The position numbers and the translations under genes are program-made. From positions 1 to 53,258 of the forward strand of contig DDYB01000009.1 of the NCBI GenBank assembly GCA_002347265.1: a stretch of DNA of 53,258 nucleotides, in the 5' to 3' direction. Positions within the stretch are counted from its first letter, which is position 1. Each line of letters opens with the position of its first letter. Under the pieces are notes generated by a model. It was not told the DNA's origin. It searched no databases and saw only the letters and a list, made by a program, of their open reading frames with translations. The stretch comes from Desulfobacteraceae bacterium UBA2245 (GTDB lineage Bacteria; Desulfobacterota; Desulfobacteria; Desulfobacterales; UBA2245). Of the stretch, positions 8,069-16,659 are shown piece by piece.

Positions 8069-9624
8069 CGTTTCCCTCTGTTCTCAAAAAGCGCCCAGGC
8101 CCATTTCATTTCGGGACGCCCGCAGGCAATGCTCAAAACCCCGTAAATAAAAACACCCGCGCTGATGCACCCGAAAAGACCCGCAGCCAGAGACCATCCG
8201 ACCTTATCCGGAATCACTCCCCGTGAGATCAACCAGACCCCCGCCCCCATGACCGATGAAAGCGTAAAACTCATCAATAAAGAACTGCGCGTATTTTTCC
8301 AGCGCCATTCAAGCCGATCACGAGGCATCTGCCGAACCAGCAGGCCGAAGTTGACGACGGCAGCAGCACTGGCGGCCAGAGCCAGACCCGCATAGTCCAT
8401 AAACGTCATCAGCGAGATTCCCAGAACTCCGTAAACACCGATCGATATCGCGGACGCACGCACCGGAATCCGTGTTTCCCCAAGCGCATAAAACACCGGC
8501 GTCATCACCCGTGTTCCCGCTACCGCCCAAAGTCCTATAGCATAATATAAAAGCGCGCTCGCCGTCAATCGGCTGGATTGGATATCAAAAGCGCCATGGC
8601 AAAAAAGCAGGTCAACAACCGGTTGACGCAGAACAATCAACCCCATCATCGAAGGCAGGGTCAGGAAAAAAATAAGCCCCAGTGTTTTTTCAAAATCCTC
8701 GGACATTTGATCCGACTGCTTCAGGCAGGCCTGCCGGCACAAACCGGGCAACAGGGCCGTTGAGGCCGATACGGCGAAGATTCCCAGGGGAAACTGAATC
8801 AGACGGTCCGCGTAGTACAGATAAGAAATGCCGCCCAGACCTGAAAATGATGCCAGAAACGTGCCCAGAACCAGATTGATCTGATAGGCGGAAGCGCCAA
8901 ATATTGAAGGAATCAAAAGACGTCGAATTTTTTTGATGCCCGGATCCGTCCAGGTTCCGAAGAGCGAGAAACAGACCCCGCGACCCCTTAAAAATGGAAC
9001 CTGCAAAAACATCTGGCACACGCCGCCAAACAAGACGCCCAGCGCCAGTAAAAATGCAGGTGAATCCGGCGCCAAAGCCGTTGACAGCGCAAAGCAGATC
9101 ACCGAAATATTCAGGACCAGCGGTGAAAACGCCGGAGCAGCGAAATGTCCGAAACCATTTAAAACCGCTGCAAAAAGCGCCGTCATGCCGATAAAAAAAA
9201 CATAAGGCAGCATGATGCGCACCAGAGAGACGGCCATGTCAAACTGAGCCGGACGAATCGAAAATCCCGGCGCCAGAATGCTGACAAGTGCGGGGGTTGC
9301 AAGAATGCCGACGGCAACGGCGCCGATCAAGACGACGGCCAGCATGCGGCCAGCCGAAGACGCCAGCTTCAGGGCAGAATCCCTGCCCTCGCCAGAAAGT
9401 CTTTCGGAAAAAACCGGAACAAAGGCCATGCTGAACGCGCCCTCGACAAAAAGGCGGCGCATCAGGTCCGGCAATCGAAAGGCAGCCAGAAAAGCATCGG
9501 ATACCAAACCGGCGCCCAGCACCCAGGCAATGACCATGTCGCGAACAAAGCCCAGAAAGCGACTGAGCAGCGAGGCGGCTCCCATAATGGCGGTTGCTCG
9601 CTTAATTCGTGCCAACTCAGACAT
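8065..9624 (-). CDS. murJ: Lipid II flippase MurJ
   Basis: A 519-residue polytopic inner-membrane protein of the MOP superfamily that moves lipid II across the membrane for peptidoglycan synthesis. The N terminus carries the family pattern ATAIMGAASLLSRFLGFVRD and then FRLPDLMRRLFVEGAFSMAF, and about 14 hydrophobic segments follow. It overlaps ftsB by 4 nt downstream and is divergent from rpsT, with 106 nt between the two starts. Next to rpsT and ftsB the cell-wall role is consistent. I see no damage to the frame. Confidence 0.93.
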   Translation of the reverse strand: MSELARIKRATAIMGAASLLSRFLGFVRDMVIAWVLGAGLVSDAFLAAFRLPDLMRRLFVEGAFSMAFVPVFSERLSGEGRDSALKLASSAGRMLAVVLIGAVAVGILATPALVSILAPGFSIRPAQFDMAVSLVRIMLPYVFFIGMTALFAAVLNGFGHFAAPAFSPLVLNISVICFALSTALAPDSPAFLLALGVLFGGVCQMFLQVPFLRGRGVCFSLFGTWTDPGIKKIRRLLIPSIFGASAYQINLVLGTFLASFSGLGGISYLYYADRLIQFPLGIFAVSASTALLPGLCRQACLKQSDQMSEDFEKTLGLIFFLTLPSMMGLIVLRQPVVDLLFCHGAFDIQSSRLTASALLYYAIGLWAVAGTRVMTPVFYALGETRIPVRASAISIGVYGVLGISLMTFMDYAGLALAASAAAVVNFGLLVRQMPRDRLEWRWKNTRSSLLMSFTLSSVMGAGVWLISRGVIPDKVGWSLAAGLFGCISAGVFIYGVLSIACGRPEMKWAWALFENRGKR

Positions 9625-9652
9625 AAATGCGATTCATTGCAAACAAAATTCC

Positions 9653-9681
9653 TTGACAAAAAAACCCGAAACCAGTATGGA
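9653..9681 (+). promoter_or_regulatory. Candidate sigma-70 promoter for rpsT
   Basis: A perfect TTGACA (9653-9658) is followed after 17 nt by TATGGA (9676-9681), which keeps only the first three bases of the -10 consensus. It sits about 50 nt before the rpsT start, between divergent murJ and rpsT. The match is uneven, so this is tentative. Confidence 0.35.
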
Positions 9682-9730
9682 TTCCTATTTTAGGACACAT
9701 TGATTACCGGACATTGAAAGGAGCGTTAAT

Positions 9731-9997
9731 TTGGCGAATCATAAATCCGCATTAAAACGCGCCCGGCAGAATGAAAATCGTCGGATGCGAAATCGGTCAG
9801 TAAAAACAAGGGTCAAGAACGTGGTTAAATCCGTTCGTGCAGCAGCGAGCGAAAAACCGGCGGAAAACGCCTTTGCGGAGTTAAACACAGCAAAATCCAT
9901 TATTGACAAGGCCTGCAAAAAGGGCGTGCTTCATCCCAAAACCGCTTCGCGGAAAATTTCCCGTCTTTCCAAACTGGTCAATACACTCTCCGATTAG
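9731..9997 (+). CDS. rpsT: 30S ribosomal protein S20
   Basis: Small basic 88-residue primary-binding 16S rRNA protein. It begins MANHKSALKRARQNE, and the downstream NTAKSIIDKACKKGVLHPKT is typical of S20. The start codon is TTG, supported by AAAGGAG 8-9 nt upstream; no ATG lies near enough to replace it. S20 of Escherichia coli also starts with UUG and is translationally autoregulated, so a weak start may be functional here too (inference). It is a single-gene transcript between divergent murJ and convergent lptE. Confidence 0.95.
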   Translation: MANHKSALKRARQNENRRMRNRSVKTRVKNVVKSVRAAASEKPAENAFAELNTAKSIIDKACKKGVLHPKTASRKISRLSKLVNTLSD

Positions 9998-10003
9998 ACA
10001 TAT

Positions 10004-10057
10004 TTGCACAGGGCGCGGGTCGATCACTGCTTTCGGGCCGGGCTGCGCCCCGTGCAA
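10004..10057. terminator. Convergent terminator-like hairpin between rpsT and lptE
   Basis: TTGCACAGGGCGC (10004-10016) pairs with GCGCCCCGTGCAA (10045-10057) with one mismatch, a 13-bp stem lying 7 nt past the rpsT stop and 5 nt past the lptE stop in the other direction. T-tracts on both sides are weak, so it may act as a shared transcript end or RNA-stability hairpin. Confidence 0.5.
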
Positions 10058-10061
10058 TGGT

Positions 10062-10574
10062 CTAGAAATTTTTGCACAAACGTTGATTCACACGTTCGGC
10101 GACACGTTGAGAAATCCGCCGAATCGCGTCTAGGCGTACGGCATCCGTGGTGGCTCTATTGGCGGTTACCCAAATGGTCTGATTTTCTTGAACCCTTCCT
10201 GAAGACAACAGTTTTCCATCCCGATTGAAAAACTTGAATGAAACCGCCATCTCAATGCGTCTTTCCGTTGAAACTTGAGTGGATCGGCGCGACACAGTCC
10301 AGACATTCACCGATTCAATGACACCCTCAAGTATGGAATCCGCCGAATCTGCCTGCGCGATGCTGACTCCGGAACGCATCAGTTCGGCAATCAGCGCATC
10401 GGTGAAAACAGCCTCGGCGCCGGTCTCGCTGGTCCGGTTCTCAAACATGCGGACCGAAATATTCCCGATGCCCACAGGCAGGTTGCCAACAACGGAAAAC
10501 CGGTATCCGCACCCCGAAGACCCCGGCAATAAGGCAAGCAGCAGAACCAGACTGAGAAAACTTTGAATCCGCAT
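10062..10574 (-). CDS. lptE: LPS-assembly lipoprotein LptE
   Basis: Outer-membrane lipoprotein that plugs LptD during lipopolysaccharide export. With the start at 10574 it has 170 residues: a signal peptide MRIQSFLSLVLLLALLPG, a lipidation site SSGC at Cys22, then the LptE-typical CGYRF and RMFENRTSETGAE. An in-frame Met farther upstream (10718) would place 48 residues inside leuS and destroy the signal peptide, so I reject it. The start lies 4 nt past the leuS stop with no clear ribosome-binding site, suggesting coupling to leuS. The leuS-lptE order recurs in many proteobacteria. The lipobox lacks the usual Leu at -3. Confidence 0.85.
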   Translation of the reverse strand: MRIQSFLSLVLLLALLPGSSGCGYRFSVVGNLPVGIGNISVRMFENRTSETGAEAVFTDALIAELMRSGVSIAQADSADSILEGVIESVNVWTVSRRSTQVSTERRIEMAVSFKFFNRDGKLLSSGRVQENQTIWVTANRATTDAVRLDAIRRISQRVAERVNQRLCKNF

Positions 10575-10578
10575 AGGG

Positions 10579-13167
10579 CTAAACCACAATGTTGACCAGT
10601 TTCTTCTTGACCACAATGATCTTTCGAACCATTTTACCCTCGATGAACTTCGCCACCCGCTCATCGGAAAGCGCCCGCTTTTTGATAACCTCGTCATCGG
10701 CATCCGCATGAATGTCAAAACGGCTCCTGAGCTTCCCGTTGACCTGAACTACCACGGTCAGTTCGTCGCGGGCCAGGCAGGCCGGATCAAATTCCGGCCA
10801 CGGCGTTTCCAGGACAGACGCGTCATATCCCAAAGCATGCCAGAGTTCGTCCGAAAAATGCGGCACAATGGGCGCCAGCAGCAGCACAATGGATTCCACG
10901 GCAAACCGGACCACCTCGGAAGCGTGGGCCGAATCTTCGTTCTCGTCTACGCTGTAGAGTGAATTGACCAGTTCCATGATCGCGCTGATGGCGGTGTTGA
11001 AATGAAAGCGGTCTTCGATATCGAAGGTGACCTTCTGAACGGTCTGATGGGTCTTTTTAAAAAGCTCCCGGACCGGCCCTTCCAGGTCATTCGGGCTTCC
11101 CTGATAAGCAGATGTCCGCGTGATCCGATCCATCCATGCGGATGCGCGGCGCCAGATACGGTTTAAAAACCGGAAGCTTCCGTCCACGCCCTGCTCGCTC
11201 CATTCCAGGTCCCTTTCCGGCGGCGCCGCAAAAAGACAGAACAAACGGGTGGTATCCGCTCCGTAGCGATCCAGCAAAGAGTTGGGATCAATGACGTTTC
11301 TCTTGGATTTGGACATTTTTTCCACACGGCCCACCGCCACGGGAAGACCGCATTTGGCGCACTTCGGAACAGCCCCTTCTATGACATCGTCGGGGAAAAT
11401 AAATCCGTGGTTCGGACAGGACAGGGTTTCCTTGCAGACCATGCCCTGGGTCAGAAGCCTCGTGAAGGGCTCCTTGAATTCGACCAGTCCGAAATCCCTG
11501 AGTACGCGGGTAAAATATCGGGAATACAGCAGATGCAGGATGGCGTGTTCAACCCCGCCGATATACTGATCCACCGGCATCCAGTAGGATACCGCGGAGC
11601 GGTCCAGCATGCCCTGATCAAACCGCGGACTGCAGTAGCGCTCAAAATACCAGGAAGATTCCACGAAGGTATCCATGGTATCGGTCTCGCGGTGGGCATC
11701 TTGTGCGCCGCATTCGGGGCATTCGGTTTTCTTGAATTCGTCGAGCCCGGGCAGAGGGGATCGGCCGCCTTCCAGCAGATCGGCATCTTCAGGAAGCACG
11801 ATGGGAAGCTGAGATTCGAGGACCGGCACGACGCCGCACCGGTCGCAGTGAACCACGGGAATGGGAGCGCCCCAGTAACGCTGTCGCGATATGCCCCAGT
11901 CCCTGAGTCGGAAGCTGACGGTTTTTCTGCCGAGTTCCTTCTTGGCCAGATGGGCCACGATGGCATCCTTGGCTGCCTCGTTGTCAAGTCCGTCAAAGGG
12001 TCCGGAATGAATCATCTCTCCCTGGCCTTCATAGGCCTCGGTCATGGTGCGTGCATCCAGATCGCTATCCAGGGGCTTGACCACGGGAATGATGTACAGA
12101 CCGTATTTTTTGGCAAATTCAAAATCACGCTGATCATGGGCAGGAACCGACATCACCGCACCGGTGCCGTATTCCATCAGGGCAAAATTGGCCGCAAAAA
12201 TCGGCATCTGATAGCCGGTGACCGGATTAATACACCATGCGCCGATAAAAACGCCTTCTTTTTCGTAATTTTCAAGAGTCCTTGCCGAACGGTCCTGAAG
12301 CGCGATGCGCTCGACAAATTCATCGACCGCCGCCTGCTCCCCGGTATTTCTGGAAAGTTCGACGACCAGCGGATGCTCCGGCGCCAGACACATGAAGGTC
12401 GCGCCGAACAGCGTGTCCGGCCGGGTGGTAAAAACGGAAATGGACTGGGATGAATTTGCAACGGCAAACCGGATCTCGGCGCCAAAACTCTTTCCGATCC
12501 AGTTTTTCTGCATGGTGGTCACCTTTTCGGGCCATCCCGGAAGGGCGTCGCAGTGGACCAGAAGGTCTTCGGCGTAATCGGTGATGCGGAAAAACCACTG
12601 CCAGAGTTTCTTCTGACGAACAATTTTGCCGCAGCGCCAGCAGGCGCCGGCTTCCACCTGTTCGTTGGCCAGAACCGTCTGACAGTCGTCGCACCAGTTG
12701 ACAAAGGATTCCTTCCGATAGACCATGTCCTTTTCGAGCATTTTCAGAAAAAGCCATTGCTCCCATCGATAATACTCGGGCCGGCAGGTAGCGATTTCCC
12801 GATCCCAGTCATAGGAAAATCCCATTCGTTTGAGCTGACCGCGCATATAATCGATGTTTTCATAGGTCCATCGGGCCGGATGGGTGTTGTTGGCAATCGC
12901 GGCATTCTCCGCCGGCATGCCGAAGGCGTCCCAACCCATGGGATGCAGCACGTTAAATCCGTGCATTCGCTTATAGCGGGCCACCACGTCGCCGATGGTG
13001 TAGTTGCGGACGTGGCCCATGTGAATTTTGCCCGAAGGATAAGGAAACATCTCCAATATGTAGTATTTTTCCTTTTTCGGGTCTTCAGTTACCCTGAACA
13101 GGCCTTTTTTATCCCAGATTCTCTGCCACTTGGGCTCAATCACTTTCGGATCGTATCGTTCCTCCAT
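10579..13167 (-). CDS. leuS: Leucyl-tRNA synthetase
   Basis: Class I aminoacyl-tRNA synthetase of 862 residues that charges tRNA-Leu. The HIGH-type motif appears as PYPSGKIHMGHVRNY (about 42-56) and the KMSKS loop as VEKMSKSKRNVI (about 625). The CP1 editing domain lies between them, with the threonine-rich FTTRPDTLFGATF, and a zinc-like CDDCQTVLAN precedes it. A strong GGAGGTG lies about 8 nt before the ATG. Full length and intact. It heads the leuS-lptE unit, divergent from the RNase E/G gene. Confidence 0.96.
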   Translation of the reverse strand: MEERYDPKVIEPKWQRIWDKKGLFRVTEDPKKEKYYILEMFPYPSGKIHMGHVRNYTIGDVVARYKRMHGFNVLHPMGWDAFGMPAENAAIANNTHPARWTYENIDYMRGQLKRMGFSYDWDREIATCRPEYYRWEQWLFLKMLEKDMVYRKESFVNWCDDCQTVLANEQVEAGACWRCGKIVRQKKLWQWFFRITDYAEDLLVHCDALPGWPEKVTTMQKNWIGKSFGAEIRFAVANSSQSISVFTTRPDTLFGATFMCLAPEHPLVVELSRNTGEQAAVDEFVERIALQDRSARTLENYEKEGVFIGAWCINPVTGYQMPIFAANFALMEYGTGAVMSVPAHDQRDFEFAKKYGLYIIPVVKPLDSDLDARTMTEAYEGQGEMIHSGPFDGLDNEAAKDAIVAHLAKKELGRKTVSFRLRDWGISRQRYWGAPIPVVHCDRCGVVPVLESQLPIVLPEDADLLEGGRSPLPGLDEFKKTECPECGAQDAHRETDTMDTFVESSWYFERYCSPRFDQGMLDRSAVSYWMPVDQYIGGVEHAILHLLYSRYFTRVLRDFGLVEFKEPFTRLLTQGMVCKETLSCPNHGFIFPDDVIEGAVPKCAKCGLPVAVGRVEKMSKSKRNVIDPNSLLDRYGADTTRLFCLFAAPPERDLEWSEQGVDGSFRFLNRIWRRASAWMDRITRTSAYQGSPNDLEGPVRELFKKTHQTVQKVTFDIEDRFHFNTAISAIMELVNSLYSVDENEDSAHASEVVRFAVESIVLLLAPIVPHFSDELWHALGYDASVLETPWPEFDPACLARDELTVVVQVNGKLRSRFDIHADADDEVIKKRALSDERVAKFIEGKMVRKIIVVKKKLVNIVV

Positions 13168-13534
13168 ATGTTCTCACCTCCGGGAGCCGTTGACGGCAAA
13201 ACCAACGCCCTGCTTCAATGAATTATCGCCCGATAAGACGCATATTTTGGGGTCTTCATGCCACAAGACGATGTAAATAGCAAGGAAACCTTTCAAAAGC
13301 AGGGGAAACCGTCCGGCTGAAAAACCGTGTTAAATGCAGGCATAACCGCCTTGATGCATTTCGTTTTTTTATTTTCAGCACACGGTCCGCTCCCATACCG
13401 CAGCAAGACGCATCCTGCGGAAAAATCGTTTGACTTGTAATGGACAATTGCTTATTCAAGCCGGAAAATATCCTTTTTTAATCTTTTCCCCATGTAAACG
13501 AAATAACAATGAAATATTGAGGTGTGCCAAATAT
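13168..13534. other. Divergent promoter region between leuS and the RNase E/G gene
   Basis: This 367-nt spacer should hold promoters for both directions. On the plus strand TTGACT (13430-13435) with a poor -10 (TATTCA, 13453-13458) at 17-nt spacing is the best candidate for the RNase gene. A minus-strand frame (13256-13459) has no ribosome-binding site or recognisable content. I see no T-box-like element before leuS. Confidence 0.35.
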
Positions 13535-15040
13535 ATGAGCAGCATTAATATTCTTATCAATGCCCTGGATCCGGAAGAATGCCGGATCGCCAAGGTCAAA
13601 GACAGCAAACTGGAAGAGTTTCACATCGAAACCGCCGGACGCGAAATCATTCACGGAAATATCTATAAAGGCGTGATCACGCGTGTGGAACCGGCCCTTC
13701 AGTGCGCCTTTGTCGACTACGGCGCCGAACGCAACGGGTTTCTTCAAAAAAACGAAATCCACAGTGATTATTTTCAGGACAACCCCTCGCGGGATCTGTC
13801 CATTCAGAACATTATCTCCCGAGGCCAGGAAATGCTGGTGCAGGTCACCAAGGACCCGATCATGAAAAAAGGCGCCATGCTGACCACCTTCATATCCCTG
13901 CCCGGACGTTATGTGGTGCTGATGCCGGGAAGCCAGACCATCGGAGTTTCCAGGAAAATCGAAGACGAAGCCGAGCGTTCCCGGCTCAAGGCGATCGTTG
14001 AAGATCTCAAACTGCCCGAAGGTTTTGGACTGATCGTTCGTACGGCCGGCGCCGAATGCAACAAAACCGCTCTTTCCCAGGATGTCCGTTATCTGCTCAA
14101 ACTATGGAAAAATATCAAAACCAAGGGGCTTGACCAGAGTGCGCCCGCCCTGCTTTACAAGGAGCAGAATCTGGTTCAGAGGGTCATTCGGGATTATTTT
14201 ACCACGGACGCCTCGGGCATTCTGATCGACCATCCCGATATCTACCGGGAAGTCAAGGAACAGCTTAACCTGATATCTCCCCGTCATACAAAGCTTGTCA
14301 AACGCTATCAGGGCGCAAAACCGATTTTCACAAAATACCAGTTGGAAAATCAGATCGCCTCCATTTACGAAAGCCGTGTGGAACTCAAATCGGGCGGATC
14401 CATCGTCATTGAATCCACCGAAGCGCTGGTGGCCATTGACGTCAACTCCGGCAAAGGAATTCATCAGAAATCCATCGAACAGACCGCCCTTCACACCGAT
14501 GTCGAAGCGGCCGAGGAAATCGCCCGCCAGCTCCGGCTGCGGGATCTGGGCGGACTGATCGTCATCGACTTCATCGACATGAGGGACGCCAAAAACAAAT
14601 CCGAAGTCGAACGGGCCATGAAGACTTTTTTGAAAACAGACAAGGCCCGCGTGAAGGTCGGCAAGATATCGCAGTTCGGACTCATGGAAATGTCTCGCCA
14701 ACGCCTGCGGCCTTCCATCGAATTCGGAGGATTTCAGGCCTGCCCATCCTGCAAGGGAAAGGGAATCATACCCTCCAAAGAAACGCTGGGACTGAGTTTT
14801 CTGCGGAAACTGCGGCTGGAAACCCTCAAGGAGAACCTGGTTCAGGTGACCGGAATCGTACCTGTCGAGGTGGCCGATTACCTGCTCAACCGCAAACGCC
14901 GTGAAATCCTTGATCTGGAAAGCCGGCGCGGACTTTCGATCATCATCGCGGGTGATCCGGCGCTTGCCCCCGGGGACAGCAAAATCGTCTCTGAGGTCCG
15001 AAGTCCGGAAGCCCCTCAGCCCGTGCGGCCGGAAGGTTGA
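13535..15040 (+). CDS. rng: Ribonuclease E/G family endoribonuclease
   Basis: Mg-dependent single-strand-specific endoribonuclease acting in rRNA maturation and mRNA decay. The 501 residues comprise an N-terminal S1-like domain (about 37-125, with GNIYKGVITRVEPALQCAF), a 5'-sensor region, and a DNase I-like catalytic core with Asp302 in AIDVNSGK and Asp345 in VIDFIDMRD, which correspond to catalytic Asp303 and Asp346 of E. coli RNase E. The zinc-link CPSCKGKG follows. There is no long disordered C-terminal scaffold, so it is RNase G-like in size. The start at 13535 is chosen from GAGGTG 10 nt upstream; an upstream in-frame ATG (13430) adds 35 unsupported residues. Confidence 0.93.
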   Translation: MSSINILINALDPEECRIAKVKDSKLEEFHIETAGREIIHGNIYKGVITRVEPALQCAFVDYGAERNGFLQKNEIHSDYFQDNPSRDLSIQNIISRGQEMLVQVTKDPIMKKGAMLTTFISLPGRYVVLMPGSQTIGVSRKIEDEAERSRLKAIVEDLKLPEGFGLIVRTAGAECNKTALSQDVRYLLKLWKNIKTKGLDQSAPALLYKEQNLVQRVIRDYFTTDASGILIDHPDIYREVKEQLNLISPRHTKLVKRYQGAKPIFTKYQLENQIASIYESRVELKSGGSIVIESTEALVAIDVNSGKGIHQKSIEQTALHTDVEAAEEIARQLRLRDLGGLIVIDFIDMRDAKNKSEVERAMKTFLKTDKARVKVGKISQFGLMEMSRQRLRPSIEFGGFQACPSCKGKGIIPSKETLGLSFLRKLRLETLKENLVQVTGIVPVEVADYLLNRKRREILDLESRRGLSIIIAGDPALAPGDSKIVSEVRSPEAPQPVRPEG

Positions 15041-15443
15041 CACACCCTATGGATTGCGGTATCAAAAAAATCTGCTGGATCGGTGCGCACCTGCGGCCGC
15101 ACATATGAGTAAAGATGCGTGATCGAGGGATGCCGTGCTCAAAAAATTAAAATCCGGGCCTGTCCGGCTCACTGGCTTCAGCACATTGACTCTCGCGGCA
15201 GGCGCCGCCTGTTTTGCATTGAAGCAAAGCCGGCCAGTGGATGCCGTCCAGACCGGGCCCTGAACCACAATATATTTGACGTCCGGTTTTATTTACAGTA
15301 TATCAGCCACTTCTCAAGCAGATCATGAATCGTCAATGGGAGGGGAAGGGTGCCTGCCCGGCCGTTGAATTCAAGTCCGGCTCAAGTATGCTGAATCCCG
15401 GCGATGCGTTGCATGAAGCTTTAGAAAAATAGGGGAGATCAAA
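15041..15443. other. Intergenic region, no supported gene
   Basis: This 403-nt spacer lies between the RNase E/G gene and a lipoprotein gene. Short frames on both strands have no ribosome-binding site and no recognisable sequence. A small self-complementary CAGGCGCCGCCTG lies near 15200, without a T-tract. The AGGGGAGAT before 15444 is the next gene's ribosome-binding site. Confidence 0.4.
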
Positions 15444-16103
15444 ATGCATTCGGCGATGCTGAAATTTAAAAAAAATAAGCTTCGAAGGATATCTTTCTGC
15501 ATTCTGGGCGGGATCATTCTCTTGACCGGATTGCTGACCGGATGCGGCGAAACTTCCTGGACAAAACGCTGGCAACAGTCTTCCGACCCTTATCACGGAG
15601 GAAGCTATCCGGCGGCTTTTTCGAAGTGGCGCCGTGAAGCACGGATCTATCAGGGGCTGGATCTCAAACTGATTGCCGCCGTAACCGTCAAATCGGCGCA
15701 ATTCCGTCAGGCCTATGTGGATGAATATGCCCGGATCTATCAGCTCAGCGAAAAGGACCGCGACAAACTGCTGCAGGATCAGATGGCCGCTTCAGAACAA
15801 TACATCGACATGGTCATGGCGGTTTATGTGCCCGAAAAATCCTGGAACGATTTTGCCCGGGAAAAATCGATGTGGCAACTTTATCTGTCCGGCCAGAACG
15901 GCCAGCGTTTTATGCCGCTCGAAATAAGGGAAATCAAAAAAACCGGCGAAGAACTCAACCATTTTTATCCTTATCTGACGCCGTGGAAATCCCTTTATCA
16001 TGTACGGTTCCCCGCGGATGCGAGGAGCGGGACGACCGTCATCAAACTCACCATCGCCGGCGTACCGGGAAGCGCGGAAATGATGTGGGAAGATTTTCTT
16101 TAA
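15444..16103 (+). CDS. Uncharacterised lipoprotein
   Basis: A 219-residue protein with a charged N terminus, a hydrophobic segment and a clear lipobox LLTGC (Cys at about 34), so it should be an exported lipoprotein. The mature part is rich in Tyr, Trp and Lys/Arg with helical segments (for example LKLIAAVTVKSAQFRQAYVDEYARIY). It ends in a beta-rich stretch with GTTVIKLTIAGVPGSAEMMW. I recognise no domain. AGGGGAGAT 6 nt upstream supports the ATG at 15444; a second Met four residues later is possible. It precedes yajC-secDF on the same strand, which hints at an envelope role and no more. Confidence 0.7.
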   Translation: MHSAMLKFKKNKLRRISFCILGGIILLTGLLTGCGETSWTKRWQQSSDPYHGGSYPAAFSKWRREARIYQGLDLKLIAAVTVKSAQFRQAYVDEYARIYQLSEKDRDKLLQDQMAASEQYIDMVMAVYVPEKSWNDFAREKSMWQLYLSGQNGQRFMPLEIREIKKTGEELNHFYPYLTPWKSLYHVRFPADARSGTTVIKLTIAGVPGSAEMMWEDFL

Positions 16104-16160
16104 CCCTTTTGGATGGAAGGCGGTCATTAAAGCCCCATCCCCGGAGAAGGAGGATTCATT

Positions 16161-16514
16161 TTGACAGGTATCGCGTATGCAATGGGCCAGGGAGGCTCTG
16201 CTGGACAGGGTGCTCAGGGGGGATTTACGTCATTGGTTCCCCTGCTACTCATGTTCGTCATCTTCTACTTTCTGCTGATTCGCCCGCAGCAGAAAAAAAA
16301 CAAAGAGCTTCGCCAGATGATCGACTCTCTGAAAAAGGGAGATAAAATTGTCACCTCAGGGGGTATTCACGGACGCATCACCGCTGTCGATGAAGCCGTG
16401 GTAACCGTTGAAATCGCCGACAAAATCCGGATCAAGATCAACCGCGGCAATGTGGCGGCCCGCATTCAGTCCGCTCCGCCGGTTGCCGAACCCGATGAAA
16501 AGCCGGAAGCATAG
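16161..16514 (+). CDS. yajC: Sec translocon accessory protein YajC
   Basis: Single-pass inner-membrane partner of SecDF-YidC. It has 117 residues: a Gly/Gln-rich N-terminal tail, one membrane helix (about 25-41, VPLLLMFVIFYFLLI) ending in the diagnostic RPQQKKNKEL, then a small cytoplasmic beta domain with GDKIVTSGGIHGRI. The start is TTG, chosen because AAGGAGG lies 7 nt upstream; the first ATG would be 7 codons in and too far from it. It is followed 145 nt later by secD. Confidence 0.92.
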   Translation: MTGIAYAMGQGGSAGQGAQGGFTSLVPLLLMFVIFYFLLIRPQQKKNKELRQMIDSLKKGDKIVTSGGIHGRITAVDEAVVTVEIADKIRIKINRGNVAARIQSAPPVAEPDEKPEA

Positions 16515-16659
16515 ACGGACCGCATTCGAAAGCGCCGACACTTTTCGAAGATTTCGAATCTTTGCGTGAGGACCGGACGCATCGAATTGTTTTGACCCGC
16601 AGCCGGTTTCCCCTTGTTCTCAGTCGGGCGGAAGGATTTGCCAAGGAAAGGATGCACCA

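Noticed and set aside
10062..10718. Longer LptE frame starting inside leuS
   Set aside because: The 48 extra residues are a shadow of leuS; the Met at 10574 gives a proper lipoprotein signal peptide.
13430..13534. N-terminal extension of the RNase E/G protein
   Set aside because: It has no ribosome-binding site, while 13535 has GAGGTG and gives the conserved start of the family.
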